From NCBI GenBank assembly GCA_002342805.1, contig DDQW01000052.1:1-43463 (forward strand): a stretch of 43,463 bases of DNA, in the 5' to 3' direction. The notes under the pieces were generated by a model. That model saw nothing but the letters and a program-made list of their open reading frames with translations, was not told the origin of the DNA and did not search any database. Each line of letters begins with the position of its first letter. Within the stretch, counting starts at the first letter, position 1. Source of the DNA: Clostridiales bacterium UBA2432 (GTDB taxonomy: Bacteria > Bacillota > Clostridia > Lachnospirales > Vallitaleaceae). Positions 9,866 to 18,208 of the stretch are shown here, in pieces. The position numbers and the translations under genes are program-made.

Positions 9866-10822
9866 TTAATTTACTTTGTTTCGAGGTTTTCCTCGATAAA
9901 AGGCTTCAATGTTTTGATAAACTTCATGAATCATGCGATTTCTTGACTCCACACTTGCCCAAGCAATGTGTGGAGTTATTATTAATTGATCCGAATCAAT
10001 TAACTGTTTAATCGGATGATTGTCTTTCATAGGCTCTTTTTCAAGAACATCTATTCCTGCTCGAGAGATCCATTTATTGTTTAGGGCCTCCACCAGATCA
10101 TCTTCATTTACAATGGGTCCCCGTCCAAAATTCATTAATATCGCTGACGATTTCATCTTTTTAAACACATCCCTATGAAAGAGATTGTGGGTACTTTCAG
10201 TAAGTGGCGCATGTATACTAATGATATCAGATTCACTTATTAGCCTTTCAAAGTCGACGCGTTCATACTCCGAATGATTATTTTTACCACTTGTCGAATA
10301 ATAAATAAGGCGACACCCAAACATACTTGCAATCTTTGCAACTTCCTGACCGATCGTCCCAAGCCCAACAATCCCTAATGTTTGTCCGGATAGCTCATGC
10401 CATGTCATTGTATAATGCGAAAAGGCAGTATCATTAACATAGTTTCCCTCTTTAACATAAGTGTCATATCCCTTCATAGGAACCAATAGATAAAATAACA
10501 TTGAAAAAGTCAACTGAACAACACTTTGGGTTGAGTAGCCTTTAATATTTGAAACACATATATTATAGTCCTTAGCCGCATCTAAGTCCACGGTGTTAGT
10601 ACCTGTAGAGGTCAAACATATTAATTTCAATTCCGGTAAGGATTGAAGAATGTCTCGAGTATATTGTACTTTATTTGATATTAAAACTTCCGCATTCTTA
10701 CACCGTCTTATGACTTGGTCTTGTGATGTATGTCGATAAGTTTCAAGCTCGCCAAGTTTTTGATAGACCGAATAGTCCAAATCAAAACCGAGGGTATCCG
10801 TATCTAATAGTATAATCTTCAT
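9866..10822 (-). CDS. D-isomer specific 2-hydroxyacid dehydrogenase, NAD-dependent
   Basis: About 318 residues, the usual length for the family. The Rossmann dinucleotide site is GIVGLGTIGQEVAKIASMFG. The catalytic Arg is in NFGRGPIVNEDDL, the Glu in DVLEKEP and the His in ITPHIAWAS. It reduces a 2-keto acid or oxidises a D-2-hydroxy acid; hydroxypyruvate or glyoxylate reduction is plausible, but the substrate cannot be assigned. The ATG of MKIILLDTDT is chosen because AAAGGAG lies just upstream; a longer in-frame start would overlap the kinase stop. It is the last gene of the block starting at 16858, 23 nt after the sensor kinase, so cotranscription is likely even if the functional link is unclear. 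Confidence 0.9.
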   Translation of the reverse strand: MKIILLDTDTLGFDLDYSVYQKLGELETYRHTSQDQVIRRCKNAEVLISNKVQYTRDILQSLPELKLICLTSTGTNTVDLDAAKDYNICVSNIKGYSTQSVVQLTFSMLFYLLVPMKGYDTYVKEGNYVNDTAFSHYTMTWHELSGQTLGIVGLGTIGQEVAKIASMFGCRLIYYSTSGKNNHSEYERVDFERLISESDIISIHAPLTESTHNLFHRDVFKKMKSSAILMNFGRGPIVNEDDLVEALNNKWISRAGIDVLEKEPMKDNHPIKQLIDSDQLIITPHIAWASVESRNRMIHEVYQNIEAFYRGKPRNKVN

Positions 10823-10845
10823 GTTTGACTCCTTTATTGTCATCA

Positions 10846-12282
10846 CTATAGTTTTGCGTGTATGGGTAAAATAAGAATAAATTCACTGCCTTTTCCAAGA
10901 CGACTCTTTACTCGAATTTTTCCTTTATGTCCTAAAATAATTACTTTTGCAATAGAAAGTCCTAATCCATGTCCTCCTGTTTGTCGTGTTCTAGATTCAT
11001 CTGAGCGATAAAAGCGTTCAAACAAGTAGGGTAAGGCTTCTTTTTTGATTCCAATTCCACTATCTTTTATATGAATATATACGTTTTTATCTTGAACATA
11101 TGCCTTTACAAAAACATCTCCGTGTTCAGGTGTATACTTGATAGCATTATCCACAAAAATACGAATTGTTTGCTTGATTTTAACCGGATCTAGACTTACA
11201 AATAATCCTTTTTCCACTTCACACGCAATACTTTGCTCTTTTGTATTTAACATATTAAACTCTTTTACCGTACTACATATAAGTTCAGCCAAATCAAACG
11301 TCTCAAATTCATATTGAAGAGTTTGATTATCCGAGCGTACCAAGGTAAGTAGATTTTCAACAAGTTGCTGCATACTTTTTGATTCGCTAATAATGGCATC
11401 AATGGATTCGTCAATAATCTCCGGATCTTTTTTTCCCCATCGTTCAAGCATAGATGCATAACCGTTAATGATACTAATCGGGGTCCTAAGTTCATGAGAT
11501 ACATCAGATACAAAGCGTTTTTGTTTTGAATAGTCTTTATCAAGTCGATCGAGCATATCATTTAAGGTAAGTGCTAGATCTTTCAGCTCATATTTTGTTG
11601 AATTCACATCTAGACGCAAAGTCAAATTACTAATGGACACTTCTTCTGCCGCTTTGGTCATATGATAAATTGGATTAAGAACTTTCTTTACCCTTGCTCC
11701 TCCAATCATGCCCATCAAAACAAAACCAATAATATGAAAAACCAATAGTAAAATACCGAGTGTCATGAGTTCGGATTCATATAAGGTCACCGGATATAAG
11801 GTATAGATAACATAGGTATAGTTTTCCTCCTCCGACTCATAATATTGATTATCTAGCCGTTTTGCAATGAGTTGTTCATTAATGAAAAAATCCATGCGTT
11901 TGAATAAATCATAGGAAAAATCGTGATTCTGAAATGCACCCGTTTGAATGGTAAACGCTTTGACACTATTCTCAAAGTCTGAATAGCCTATGATTTCAAA
12001 TGAAATATTTGAACTTTGTGTTATTTGACTTATTTTGACTTCAGCTTCTTGTAAAGAATATATTTCTTGATTATATGCAAGCAGTACACGATTCACTTCA
12101 TAACTTTCCTTTTCAACGTCTCCGGATATATTATTAAAAGCAAAAATTATAGGAATCAAAAGAACACTGATTAAACCTATGAAAAAATAGAGTAGCAAAT
12201 AGTCGAATGTAATTTTTCGACGCATTGATAGATGAAAATGTTTAAAGGTATTCTTAATCGCTTTGGATATTCTATTCATCAT
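10846..12282 (-). CDS. two-component sensor histidine kinase (HAMP-HisKA-HATPase)
   Basis: About 478 residues. A first membrane helix (about 30-50, YFFIGLISVLLIPIIFAF), an extracytoplasmic loop of roughly 115 residues with no recognised fold, and a second helix (about 170-192) lead to a HAMP linker. HisKA follows with SHELRTP (H263), then the ATPase domain: FVDNAIKYTPEHGD (N box), DSGIGIKKE (G1), LFERFYR (F box) and GGHGLGLSIAK (G2). All catalytic motifs look intact. The gene overlaps the end of the response regulator gene. I prefer the tandem ATGs at 12282/12279; a TTG at 12297 sits against the GAGGAG site and is too close. The ligand is unknown. Position downstream of the Ydj-like genes suggests cell-envelope stress sensing. 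Confidence 0.92.
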   Translation of the reverse strand: MMNRISKAIKNTFKHFHLSMRRKITFDYLLLYFFIGLISVLLIPIIFAFNNISGDVEKESYEVNRVLLAYNQEIYSLQEAEVKISQITQSSNISFEIIGYSDFENSVKAFTIQTGAFQNHDFSYDLFKRMDFFINEQLIAKRLDNQYYESEEENYTYVIYTLYPVTLYESELMTLGILLLVFHIIGFVLMGMIGGARVKKVLNPIYHMTKAAEEVSISNLTLRLDVNSTKYELKDLALTLNDMLDRLDKDYSKQKRFVSDVSHELRTPISIINGYASMLERWGKKDPEIIDESIDAIISESKSMQQLVENLLTLVRSDNQTLQYEFETFDLAELICSTVKEFNMLNTKEQSIACEVEKGLFVSLDPVKIKQTIRIFVDNAIKYTPEHGDVFVKAYVQDKNVYIHIKDSGIGIKKEALPYLFERFYRSDESRTRQTGGHGLGLSIAKVIILGHKGKIRVKSRLGKGSEFILILPIHAKL

Positions 12283-12958
12283 ATATAATATATCCAACTC
12301 CTCTAACCGTTTTAATCATATCCACCCCGTATTTTTGATCAATTTTGGATCGCAAATACCGAATATATACATCAATGACATTGGTGTCACCATAGTAATC
12401 ATAACCCCAAACTTTTTCTAGAATTTTTTCTCGATCTAAGGCAATATTTTTATTTTCAAGTAGATAACGCAAAAGCTCGTATTCTTTTTTTGTCAGTTCA
12501 ATGATGTCTTCTTTATACTGTACTTGATGTTTAATATGATTAACTTGCAATTCTTTGTACTTTAAGACTTCTGATTTTTCTGATGGCTCCGACAACTTTC
12601 GTTTAATCGCAACGCGGATCCGTGCCAATAACTCTTCAATAGCAAATGGCTTGGTCATATAGTCATCTGCACCCATATCTAATCCCATAACTTTATCGGA
12701 TACATCATCCTTTGCTGTAAGCATTATAATAGGGACGGTCTGCTTATTCTGTCTTAATCTACGGCACACTTCAATTCCGCTCATCCCCGGTAGCATTAAG
12801 TCCAGAATAATGAGGTCAGGTAGCTCAGTCAAAGCCATTTCAAGTCCTGTTCTTCCATCATATGCTTTTAACACTTCATATTCCTCATGACGGAGTTCAA
12901 GCTCCAAAAAACGCGATATTTTTTTTTCATCTTCTACAATTAATATTTTTTCTGACAT
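12272..12958 (-). CDS. OmpR/PhoB family response regulator
   Basis: A 228-residue regulator partnered with the overlapping sensor kinase gene. The receiver domain (1-120) has the acidic pair in VEDEKK, the phospho-acceptor D53 in ILDLMLPG, T81 in MLTAK and K103 in MTKPF. The C-terminal winged-helix domain (about 130-226) shows ELTKKEYELLRYLLENK and DVYIRYLRSKI, the OmpR-type DNA-binding pattern, ending VRGVGYIIYDE. It starts 8 nt after the DUF4342-like gene stops, so the three are one transcript. Targets are not evident; autoregulation of the block is common for such pairs. Confidence 0.95.
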   Translation of the reverse strand: MSEKILIVEDEKKISRFLELELRHEEYEVLKAYDGRTGLEMALTELPDLIILDLMLPGMSGIEVCRRLRQNKQTVPIIMLTAKDDVSDKVMGLDMGADDYMTKPFAIEELLARIRVAIKRKLSEPSEKSEVLKYKELQVNHIKHQVQYKEDIIELTKKEYELLRYLLENKNIALDREKILEKVWGYDYYGDTNVIDVYIRYLRSKIDQKYGVDMIKTVRGVGYIIYDE

Positions 12959-12966
12959 TTTGCCTC

Positions 12967-13539
12967 CTACTTATCAATCGTCACTTCGTAGTAATCCTCA
13001 CTATCATCCTCAATAGAATTACGCGTACTTTTTACTTGCTCTTCTACTGAATCAACCGTTTCATGACTGCTAGAATCATCGGTGATGATGATCTCTTCTT
13101 CTAATACATCGATATCTGACTCCGATGTGGGATGATTCTCTTTTTTTACGGTTCTATAAAAGCGAAATTCTTCTTGGTTTTCAAGCTTGTGTAACTTAAG
13201 TTGACACTCAGCAACCAAGGCGATAATAACAAAGATGACGCCAACTGTAATCGTTCTATCAATACCGACGATGAGCAACAATACAAAAAACAAAAAAATA
13301 GGCATATCCATAAGAACATCATCTTTTCGATATACCTTCAATCGATAAACGAATGTTATATTGAGTAGATTTTCTATTCCTCTAAAAGCACGATGAAATA
13401 AGGAGTTTTGTTTTCTCCTCGCATACGCTTCTGCCATATCAATATTACCACCAGCGCGACGCACATAGCGTTCAGCATCTTCATATGACACATCAACACG
13501 TCGTTGTAATTCTCGAATCATTTTATCCGTAATAATCAT
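12967..13539 (-). CDS. DUF4342-like protein: UBA-like helical domain plus membrane hairpin
   Basis: A 190-residue protein of unknown function. Residues 1-42 form a UBA/EF-Ts-like three-helix segment (ELQRRVDVSYEDAERYVRRA, then GGNIDMAEAYARRKQ). A linking stretch with LLNITFVYRLKVYRKDDVL follows. A hydrophobic pair of helices lies at about 78-112 (MPIFLFFVLLLIVGI, TVGVIFVIIALVAE). The tail is highly acidic, rich in Asp, Glu and Ser (about 135-190). The UBA-like part plus a 'DVLMDMP' beta segment and membrane hairpin resembles DUF4342. GGAGG lies 7 nt before the ATG. It is directly upstream of the response regulator and kinase, suggesting it modulates them or senses the membrane; this is inference. 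Confidence 0.75.
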   Translation of the reverse strand: MIITDKMIRELQRRVDVSYEDAERYVRRAGGNIDMAEAYARRKQNSLFHRAFRGIENLLNITFVYRLKVYRKDDVLMDMPIFLFFVLLLIVGIDRTITVGVIFVIIALVAECQLKLHKLENQEEFRFYRTVKKENHPTSESDIDVLEEEIIITDDSSSHETVDSVEEQVKSTRNSIEDDSEDYYEVTIDK

Positions 13540-13629
13540 GGTGGCACCTCCTTATCCTTCAAGTTTTAATTCTAAGTCTAGTATACTCTATTGATATTTT
13601 ATCGTGTTTAATATCACATTAGAAATTGA

Positions 13630-14424
13630 TTAAAAACCACCGCCACCACCACCGTGACTTCGACCACTACTTCCTGTATGACTTCCACCTCCGGAAGAAG
13701 ATTTTGTTTCAATTTTTACACGATGGATGTTTTCTCGAATAAACCGATCCGTTTGGCGTTCTAACTTAAAGCTACCGGGCGCCTCGTATGTCCGATTTGT
13801 AACCGTCACTTTACCCTTGCTTGATAAGGTAATTATTCCTGTAGCTATGGACGCAAGAAGAATCCCTGCAATGTATGGTATCGGAGATTTAACCATATCT
13901 CCAAGCTTTGTAAGGAAGGTTTTTTGGACAACCGGCATGGCGCCCTTGTCCTCTATAGTTTCGATGTTACGAATTAATTCAAGGCTGGCTTCATAATATT
14001 GACCATTACTTAAATATGGCGTAATTTGATCAATCATCACGTCTATTGATGATTCATATTGATTAATTGTCTGACTTCCTGTCGTACTAATCCAAAGTTC
14101 ACGTGCATCCATGTTGACTAGGAGGAGAATTCCGTCATAGTCGTCCCCAATTCCAAATCCATTATAATCAAAGTAATCATCTGCAAATACCATGGATGTT
14201 TTCCCTTGGGTATCGTCTGTAATGACAATGACAAGATCCATTAAATAGTTGTCTTGAATTCCTTCAATCTCTGACTGTAAATGAGCAATCTCCTTTTCAC
14301 TCAAAAAGCCCATCTCGTCAATGACATTTTGACTACTTGCAAATAATACCGACGATTGAAAAACGCAAAGGACTAAAAGACTAAGCCAAAAAACACGACT
14401 TATGAATCTTTTTAACTTAAACAA
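13630..14424 (-). CDS. TPM-domain membrane protein, YdjH-like
   Basis: About 264 residues. A signal peptide or anchor (FWLSLLVLCVFQSSVLFASS) is followed by a TPM domain (about 30-155) with NVIDEMGFLSEKEIAHLQ, LVIVITDDTQGK, ADDYFD and DGILLLVNMDARELWIS. One membrane helix lies at about 180-200. The C-terminus is a Gly/Ser/His-rich tail ending SGRSHGGGGGGF, typical of this family. The TPM domain faces outward by prediction. The start is uncertain: a TTG at 14424 has GGAGG 8 nt upstream and gives a clean signal peptide, whereas a GTG at 14433 touches that site. It overlaps the upstream zinc-ribbon gene by 8 nt. B. subtilis YdjH, from the pspA-ydjGHI operon, is the closest known parallel. Confidence 0.82.
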   Translation of the reverse strand: MFKLKRFISRVFWLSLLVLCVFQSSVLFASSQNVIDEMGFLSEKEIAHLQSEIEGIQDNYLMDLVIVITDDTQGKTSMVFADDYFDYNGFGIGDDYDGILLLVNMDARELWISTTGSQTINQYESSIDVMIDQITPYLSNGQYYEASLELIRNIETIEDKGAMPVVQKTFLTKLGDMVKSPIPYIAGILLASIATGIITLSSKGKVTVTNRTYEAPGSFKLERQTDRFIRENIHRVKIETKSSSGGGSHTGSSGRSHGGGGGGF

Positions 14425-15457
14425 AGAGAGCACCTCCTAATACTATAACTAGCCATGTTATTGCGAATAGAATAAGCCAAAAAACAATTTGACGCTTATG
14501 ATCTATGGGTGTTTCACCAACGACCTTTCCTGTTTGGCCGTTGATTAAAAACATATGTTTTTCATCGTTAAATTCATTAACCAGCAAATATACCGGCATG
14601 AGTGCATAAGATTCTACAGCACCTTTTAGATTTGAATAAGAATTACTCACGGTAAAGCTAGTATAGCCGGAAACGGTATTACGAATTCGGTCTGTAACAA
14701 ACTGTTGGACACGCTCAGTCATTGTTTTTTCACATGTTTCTTCATCAACATCATATTTCTCAGCGAAAAATCCAGTCATATAATGCATAGAAAAATCTGT
14801 CATTGTTTGATAATCATAAGGTTCAATCATAAGCATAAACTTATCATCCAATTTGGTCGATGCGTCAATCGGAACACGTTCATATTTGACACGACCACCA
14901 CGTTCTACATGATAGTATTTTGTCTTTGTATATTGATATTTTCCTGCACGCCAACTTGTTACAATAGTTCCTTGACCTTCTACATATCCTTCCGTCTCAC
15001 AATCAAAAAGCCAAAATGGCGCATAAATCCCTTTGATTTTTTCAATTTCTTCATCATTCTTAAACAATGTCGGGGCAAAGAGCTTTTTTTGAATCCATTC
15101 TTTATAGATTCTTTCTGCATCTGCATGGGTGAGCTTAAATGGAATCACATATTTAGGGTGAAACTCACCTTTAAATCGTTCTTTAATTAAACTTGGACTT
15201 TTACAATATAAACAGAATGTTGCCGATGTAGTTTCATCAGCGACAATTTCTGCACCACAATTATTACAATGATAAGAATTCAATTCACTGGATTCTTCGT
15301 TGGATTTTTCCCTTGTTTCTTCCTCTTTATATACCCTATCAAGCTCTTCTTTTGTAAACTCACTAAAGCAGTAATGGCATTTCCAATGACCACTTGTCGG
15401 ATCAAAGCCTAAGGGAGCATTACAATTTAAACATTTATATGAACTTGTTGATGCCAT
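14417..15457 (-). CDS. TFIIB-type zinc-ribbon membrane protein, YdjG-like
   Basis: A 346-residue protein with two N-terminal zinc ribbons: YKCLNCNAPLGF with WKCHYCFSEF (residues 8-35), and YHCNNCGAEIV with TFCLYCKSPS (about 62-90). A long middle domain (about 95-310) has no known fold and includes IYAPFWLFDCETEG and EPYDYQTMTDFSMHYMTGFF. One C-terminal membrane helix (WLILFAITWLVIVLGGALFV) ends the protein. Automatic annotation often mislabels this family as RNA polymerase subunit or primosomal protein because of the ribbons. It sits between SPFH and TPM genes, as YdjG does in Bacillus, where the set works with PspA at the membrane. The ATG has GGAGG upstream. Function is inferred from the neighbourhood. 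Confidence 0.85.
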   Translation of the reverse strand: MASTSSYKCLNCNAPLGFDPTSGHWKCHYCFSEFTKEELDRVYKEEETREKSNEESSELNSYHCNNCGAEIVADETTSATFCLYCKSPSLIKERFKGEFHPKYVIPFKLTHADAERIYKEWIQKKLFAPTLFKNDEEIEKIKGIYAPFWLFDCETEGYVEGQGTIVTSWRAGKYQYTKTKYYHVERGGRVKYERVPIDASTKLDDKFMLMIEPYDYQTMTDFSMHYMTGFFAEKYDVDEETCEKTMTERVQQFVTDRIRNTVSGYTSFTVSNSYSNLKGAVESYALMPVYLLVNEFNDEKHMFLINGQTGKVVGETPIDHKRQIVFWLILFAITWLVIVLGGALFV

Positions 15458-15466
15458 TGCGCCTCC

Positions 15467-16858
15467 TTAATTCCTGTCTGTCAAGTCGAAGGGGTCTCCA
15501 CAACTCGGACAAAATTTGGGTGGATTTTTAGGATCTTCGGGAATCCATCCACACTTGTTACATGTATACGTATTATCTTCAGGTTTAGGCTTTCCGCATT
15601 CTGTGCAGAATTTACCTTGATTTTTATGTCCACACGAACATACCCATTCATTGGCTTCAACTTTTTGACCACCACAATGGCTACAGAATTTTGCGCTTTC
15701 CGGATTTTTATGTCCACATGAGCATGTCCAACCACCACTACTAGCATTCGATGCTCCAGTATTGACATCAACTGCTTGATTGTTGGATGCGGATTGTTGA
15801 GGATTTAATACACCGTCTAAATTGCCTGCCGCATTCATGCCCATACCAATACCTGCAAATCCCATCATGGATCCGCCTTCATTGGATCCTGCACCTTCTA
15901 AACCAGCTGCTAAGCCACCTGCAACACGGGCTGCTCTTGCATTTGAATCGAAAAGTATGGAATCATTCCCGTATTTTGATAATAACTCATCTGTTTTTTC
16001 ATCATAATTAATGCCTGCAATACCTACTGACTGAATATAAAAACCACGTTTACTTAGCCATTCTTCATCTAATGTATCTGCCATATATTTTCCTAGACGT
16101 GCACTTTGAATCGGTATATCAGATACAAGAACTTGATCCATTGATAAACTGGCTAAGGCCGTCTGATATGCCATTAAAAATTCGTTGATATATTGCTCTG
16201 CCATATCATCTTTTTTGAAATCCGTTTTACTTTGTTTATCGCAAACTTCGTTGTAAAACAATATGGGATCACTGATTTTGATTGAATATGTACCAAAGGA
16301 TGTGATTTTACAAGGAACAACACGTCCGGGAACAAGGACACGATCTGTATATGGAAGTGGATTTTTTGTACCAAAACGAATATCCGGAATCTCCATTTTA
16401 TTCACATATACGACGCGCTGTTTTTGTGGTGTCGTACCTGAAAATTTTAACCGCTCCCATGTATCTAAAAGGGTGTTTTTTATTCCTCCCGGCCGTTCAA
16501 TACTCTGTTTGTCCGTATTATTATACCCTTCAATAGTTTTATCTGAATCTGATGAGAAAAAAATTGAAGGTGCCCTTGAATTATCCACTTGATAATATCC
16601 GGCTTCATCTGTTGCTGAAATAATCTTCCCGCCATCTACGAGAAGCATATATGTGTTTTCAGGCACATGGATAATTGATCCATTCGAAATAACATCTTCT
16701 GTGCCCTTACGGTTACTATTTCTTTTATCATCTTTTCGAACAAGAACACCTGCTGTTGATAAGGTTGCGTTATTCATCGACCTTGGTTCAATTGTTTCTA
16801 ACCATTGATCTGCTAATCCCCCGCCAATTGAATTCATTGCAGCTTTTATAATACCCAT
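15467..16858 (-). CDS. SPFH-domain protein with three C-terminal zinc ribbons, YdjI-like
   Basis: About 463 residues. An N-terminal helix (MGIIKAAMNSIGGGLADQWLE) leads into a beta-rich SPFH domain (about 30-310) of the 'virion core protein-like' COG4260 type, with VLVRKDDKRNSN, YMLLVDGGKIIS and VYVNKMEIPDIRFGTKNPLP. A Gly/Ala/Asn-rich linker (about 310-370) follows. Three zinc ribbons come last: CSCGHKNPESAKFCSHCG, CSCGHKNQGKFCTECG and a rubredoxin-like CNKCGWIPEDPKNPPKFCPSCG. SPFH proteins form membrane-bound scaffolds. The start at 16858 is set by AAAGG 9 nt upstream; an ATG 9 nt further upstream lies against that site. First gene of the block; the next gene starts 9 nt after its stop. Confidence 0.87.
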   Translation of the reverse strand: MGIIKAAMNSIGGGLADQWLETIEPRSMNNATLSTAGVLVRKDDKRNSNRKGTEDVISNGSIIHVPENTYMLLVDGGKIISATDEAGYYQVDNSRAPSIFFSSDSDKTIEGYNNTDKQSIERPGGIKNTLLDTWERLKFSGTTPQKQRVVYVNKMEIPDIRFGTKNPLPYTDRVLVPGRVVPCKITSFGTYSIKISDPILFYNEVCDKQSKTDFKKDDMAEQYINEFLMAYQTALASLSMDQVLVSDIPIQSARLGKYMADTLDEEWLSKRGFYIQSVGIAGINYDEKTDELLSKYGNDSILFDSNARAARVAGGLAAGLEGAGSNEGGSMMGFAGIGMGMNAAGNLDGVLNPQQSASNNQAVDVNTGASNASSGGWTCSCGHKNPESAKFCSHCGGQKVEANEWVCSCGHKNQGKFCTECGKPKPEDNTYTCNKCGWIPEDPKNPPKFCPSCGDPFDLTDRN

Positions 16859-16925
16859 TATGATCATCCTTTCTTAAAAAATATAGTTTAAAAATATTTT
16901 CTCATATAATGGAATAAATCGCAAG

Positions 16926-16952
16926 AAAAAAGAATAGACTTTCATCTATTCT
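16926..16952 (-). terminator. intrinsic terminator of the HD-GYP gene
   Basis: AGAATAGA and TCTATTCT pair (16931-16938 with 16945-16952) around a 6-nt loop, followed on the minus strand by a run of six T. The stem overlaps the HD-GYP stop codon. Confidence 0.7.
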
Positions 16953-18045
16953 ATGCGATATCATTAACTCCAGTTATGGTTACATTTCTTAATAAACGAT
17001 CTTCCTTCAAATCAATGATTTGAGGTGAAACTTTATTTCCGTATTTATCTACAAATACTTTTACAATAGGCCGCATACATGCTTCCGAATTATTTTTCAC
17101 TACAATGCCTAAGTCCCCAGTGCTTAATCGTACATAAGTCCCCACCGGATAAGGTGCAACTTTTCTTGCAAAAATTTTCGTTAGCTTGATATCAAACATA
17201 ATACCACCGTTTGCCATTATATACTCCATTGCCTCCGATGGTAATAAGCCCTTTCGGTAAGGTCGATTTGAGGTCAAGGCGTCATAAACATCCGCCACAC
17301 AAATAATACGGCCGAGAAGGGAAATATCTTCTTTTGATTTTTGATTGGGATAGCCTAAGCCATTATAATGCTCATGATGTTGTAACACAGCAACATAAAC
17401 CGCTGCTGGAATCTCAAAGGTATTCTTTAGATAGGTATAGCCATACTCAGAATGCTTCCGAATTGTCGTATATTCACTTTCGGTCAAAGCCTCCGGCTTA
17501 TTTAAAATATCTTTATCAATAAATATTTTACCGATATCGTGAAGGATTGATGCCAAACCCAGATTAAATAATTGTTCTCTTGATAATCCCAACTCAGCTC
17601 CGATTAATATGCTTAATACCGCCACATTAACCGAATGAAAAAAAGTGTAATCATCAAAAAACTTTAAGTCGATGAGATTAATCATCGTATCTTTGTTTTC
17701 TAGTATTTCTTCAACGATATTTGTTATTAGCATCTTTGTAACATCGATTTTTTGCTTTGCTTGTTTTTGTCCTGATAGTGTTGATAGATCATTATAGATA
17801 AAGGCATCTTTTACGGATTGAATTGCCTTCATTCGAAGCTCATCACGAATAACATCTTTGACTTCAATATCTTTTGATATTTCGTCATCAATATATATTC
17901 CTTGATAACCTAATCGAGCTATTCTTTCAATATAACCTTTTTGAACTGTCGTTCCTTCACGTAATAAAAGTTGCTGATTTATATCATAAAGGCTTTTGGC
18001 AATAACCATGCCTTCCATTAAGCTTTGTACCGGAATAAATCTCAT
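16951..18045 (-). CDS. HD-GYP domain protein, probable c-di-GMP phosphodiesterase
   Basis: A 364-residue soluble protein. The N-terminal region (1 to about 115) starts MRFIPVQSLMEGMVIAKSLY, a segment common before HD-GYP domains. The HD-GYP domain (about 125-300) has FHSVNVAVLSILIG, LHDIGKIFID (HD pair), RKHSEYGY, LQHHEHYNGLGYP (HHExxxGxGYP) and DVYDALTSNRPYRKG. The metal ligands and the GYP motif are present, so hydrolysis of c-di-GMP is expected. The C-terminal 60 residues form a beta-rich tail (VGTYVRLSTGDLGIVVKNN). The ATG has AAGGAG upstream and a good promoter. It appears to be monocistronic, with its own terminator. Confidence 0.92.
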   Translation of the reverse strand: MRFIPVQSLMEGMVIAKSLYDINQQLLLREGTTVQKGYIERIARLGYQGIYIDDEISKDIEVKDVIRDELRMKAIQSVKDAFIYNDLSTLSGQKQAKQKIDVTKMLITNIVEEILENKDTMINLIDLKFFDDYTFFHSVNVAVLSILIGAELGLSREQLFNLGLASILHDIGKIFIDKDILNKPEALTESEYTTIRKHSEYGYTYLKNTFEIPAAVYVAVLQHHEHYNGLGYPNQKSKEDISLLGRIICVADVYDALTSNRPYRKGLLPSEAMEYIMANGGIMFDIKLTKIFARKVAPYPVGTYVRLSTGDLGIVVKNNSEACMRPIVKVFVDKYGNKVSPQIIDLKEDRLLRNVTITGVNDIA

Positions 18046-18077
18046 ATGCGCTCTCCTTAGTTACTTCCTAAGTTGAT

Positions 18078-18106
18078 ATTATATACGAATTCCCTTGATT
18101 TTTCAA
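18078..18106 (-). promoter_or_regulatory. sigma-A promoter of the HD-GYP gene
   Basis: On the minus strand, TTGAAA (18101-18106) and TATAAT (18078-18083) are spaced 17 nt apart. The start codon lies about 32 nt downstream of the -10. Confidence 0.65.
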
Positions 18107-18163
18107 GACGAATGTCAAAATGATTTACCTTTTGGGTACAATTAACTACAGTTATAGCACAAT

Positions 18164-18195
18164 TAAAAAGCAGATACGTCAAGCGCATCTGCTTT
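18164..18195 (-). terminator. intrinsic terminator of rubrerythrin
   Basis: A 9-bp perfect stem (AAAGCAGAT with ATCTGCTTT) and an 11-nt loop are followed on the minus strand by a short T tract. It lies 14 nt past the rubrerythrin stop. Confidence 0.75.
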
Positions 18196-18208
18196 ACTTA
18201 TAATCAAT

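Noticed and set aside
9881..9896. TCGAGG-TTTT-CCTCGA hairpin as terminator of the M3 peptidase gene
   Set aside because: It lies inside the dehydrogenase coding end and has no T-run on either strand.
14705..15190. Open frame of 161 codons on the plus strand
   Set aside because: It lies wholly antisense to the well-supported zinc-ribbon membrane gene, has low-complexity Phe/Ile/Cys-rich translation and no ribosome site.
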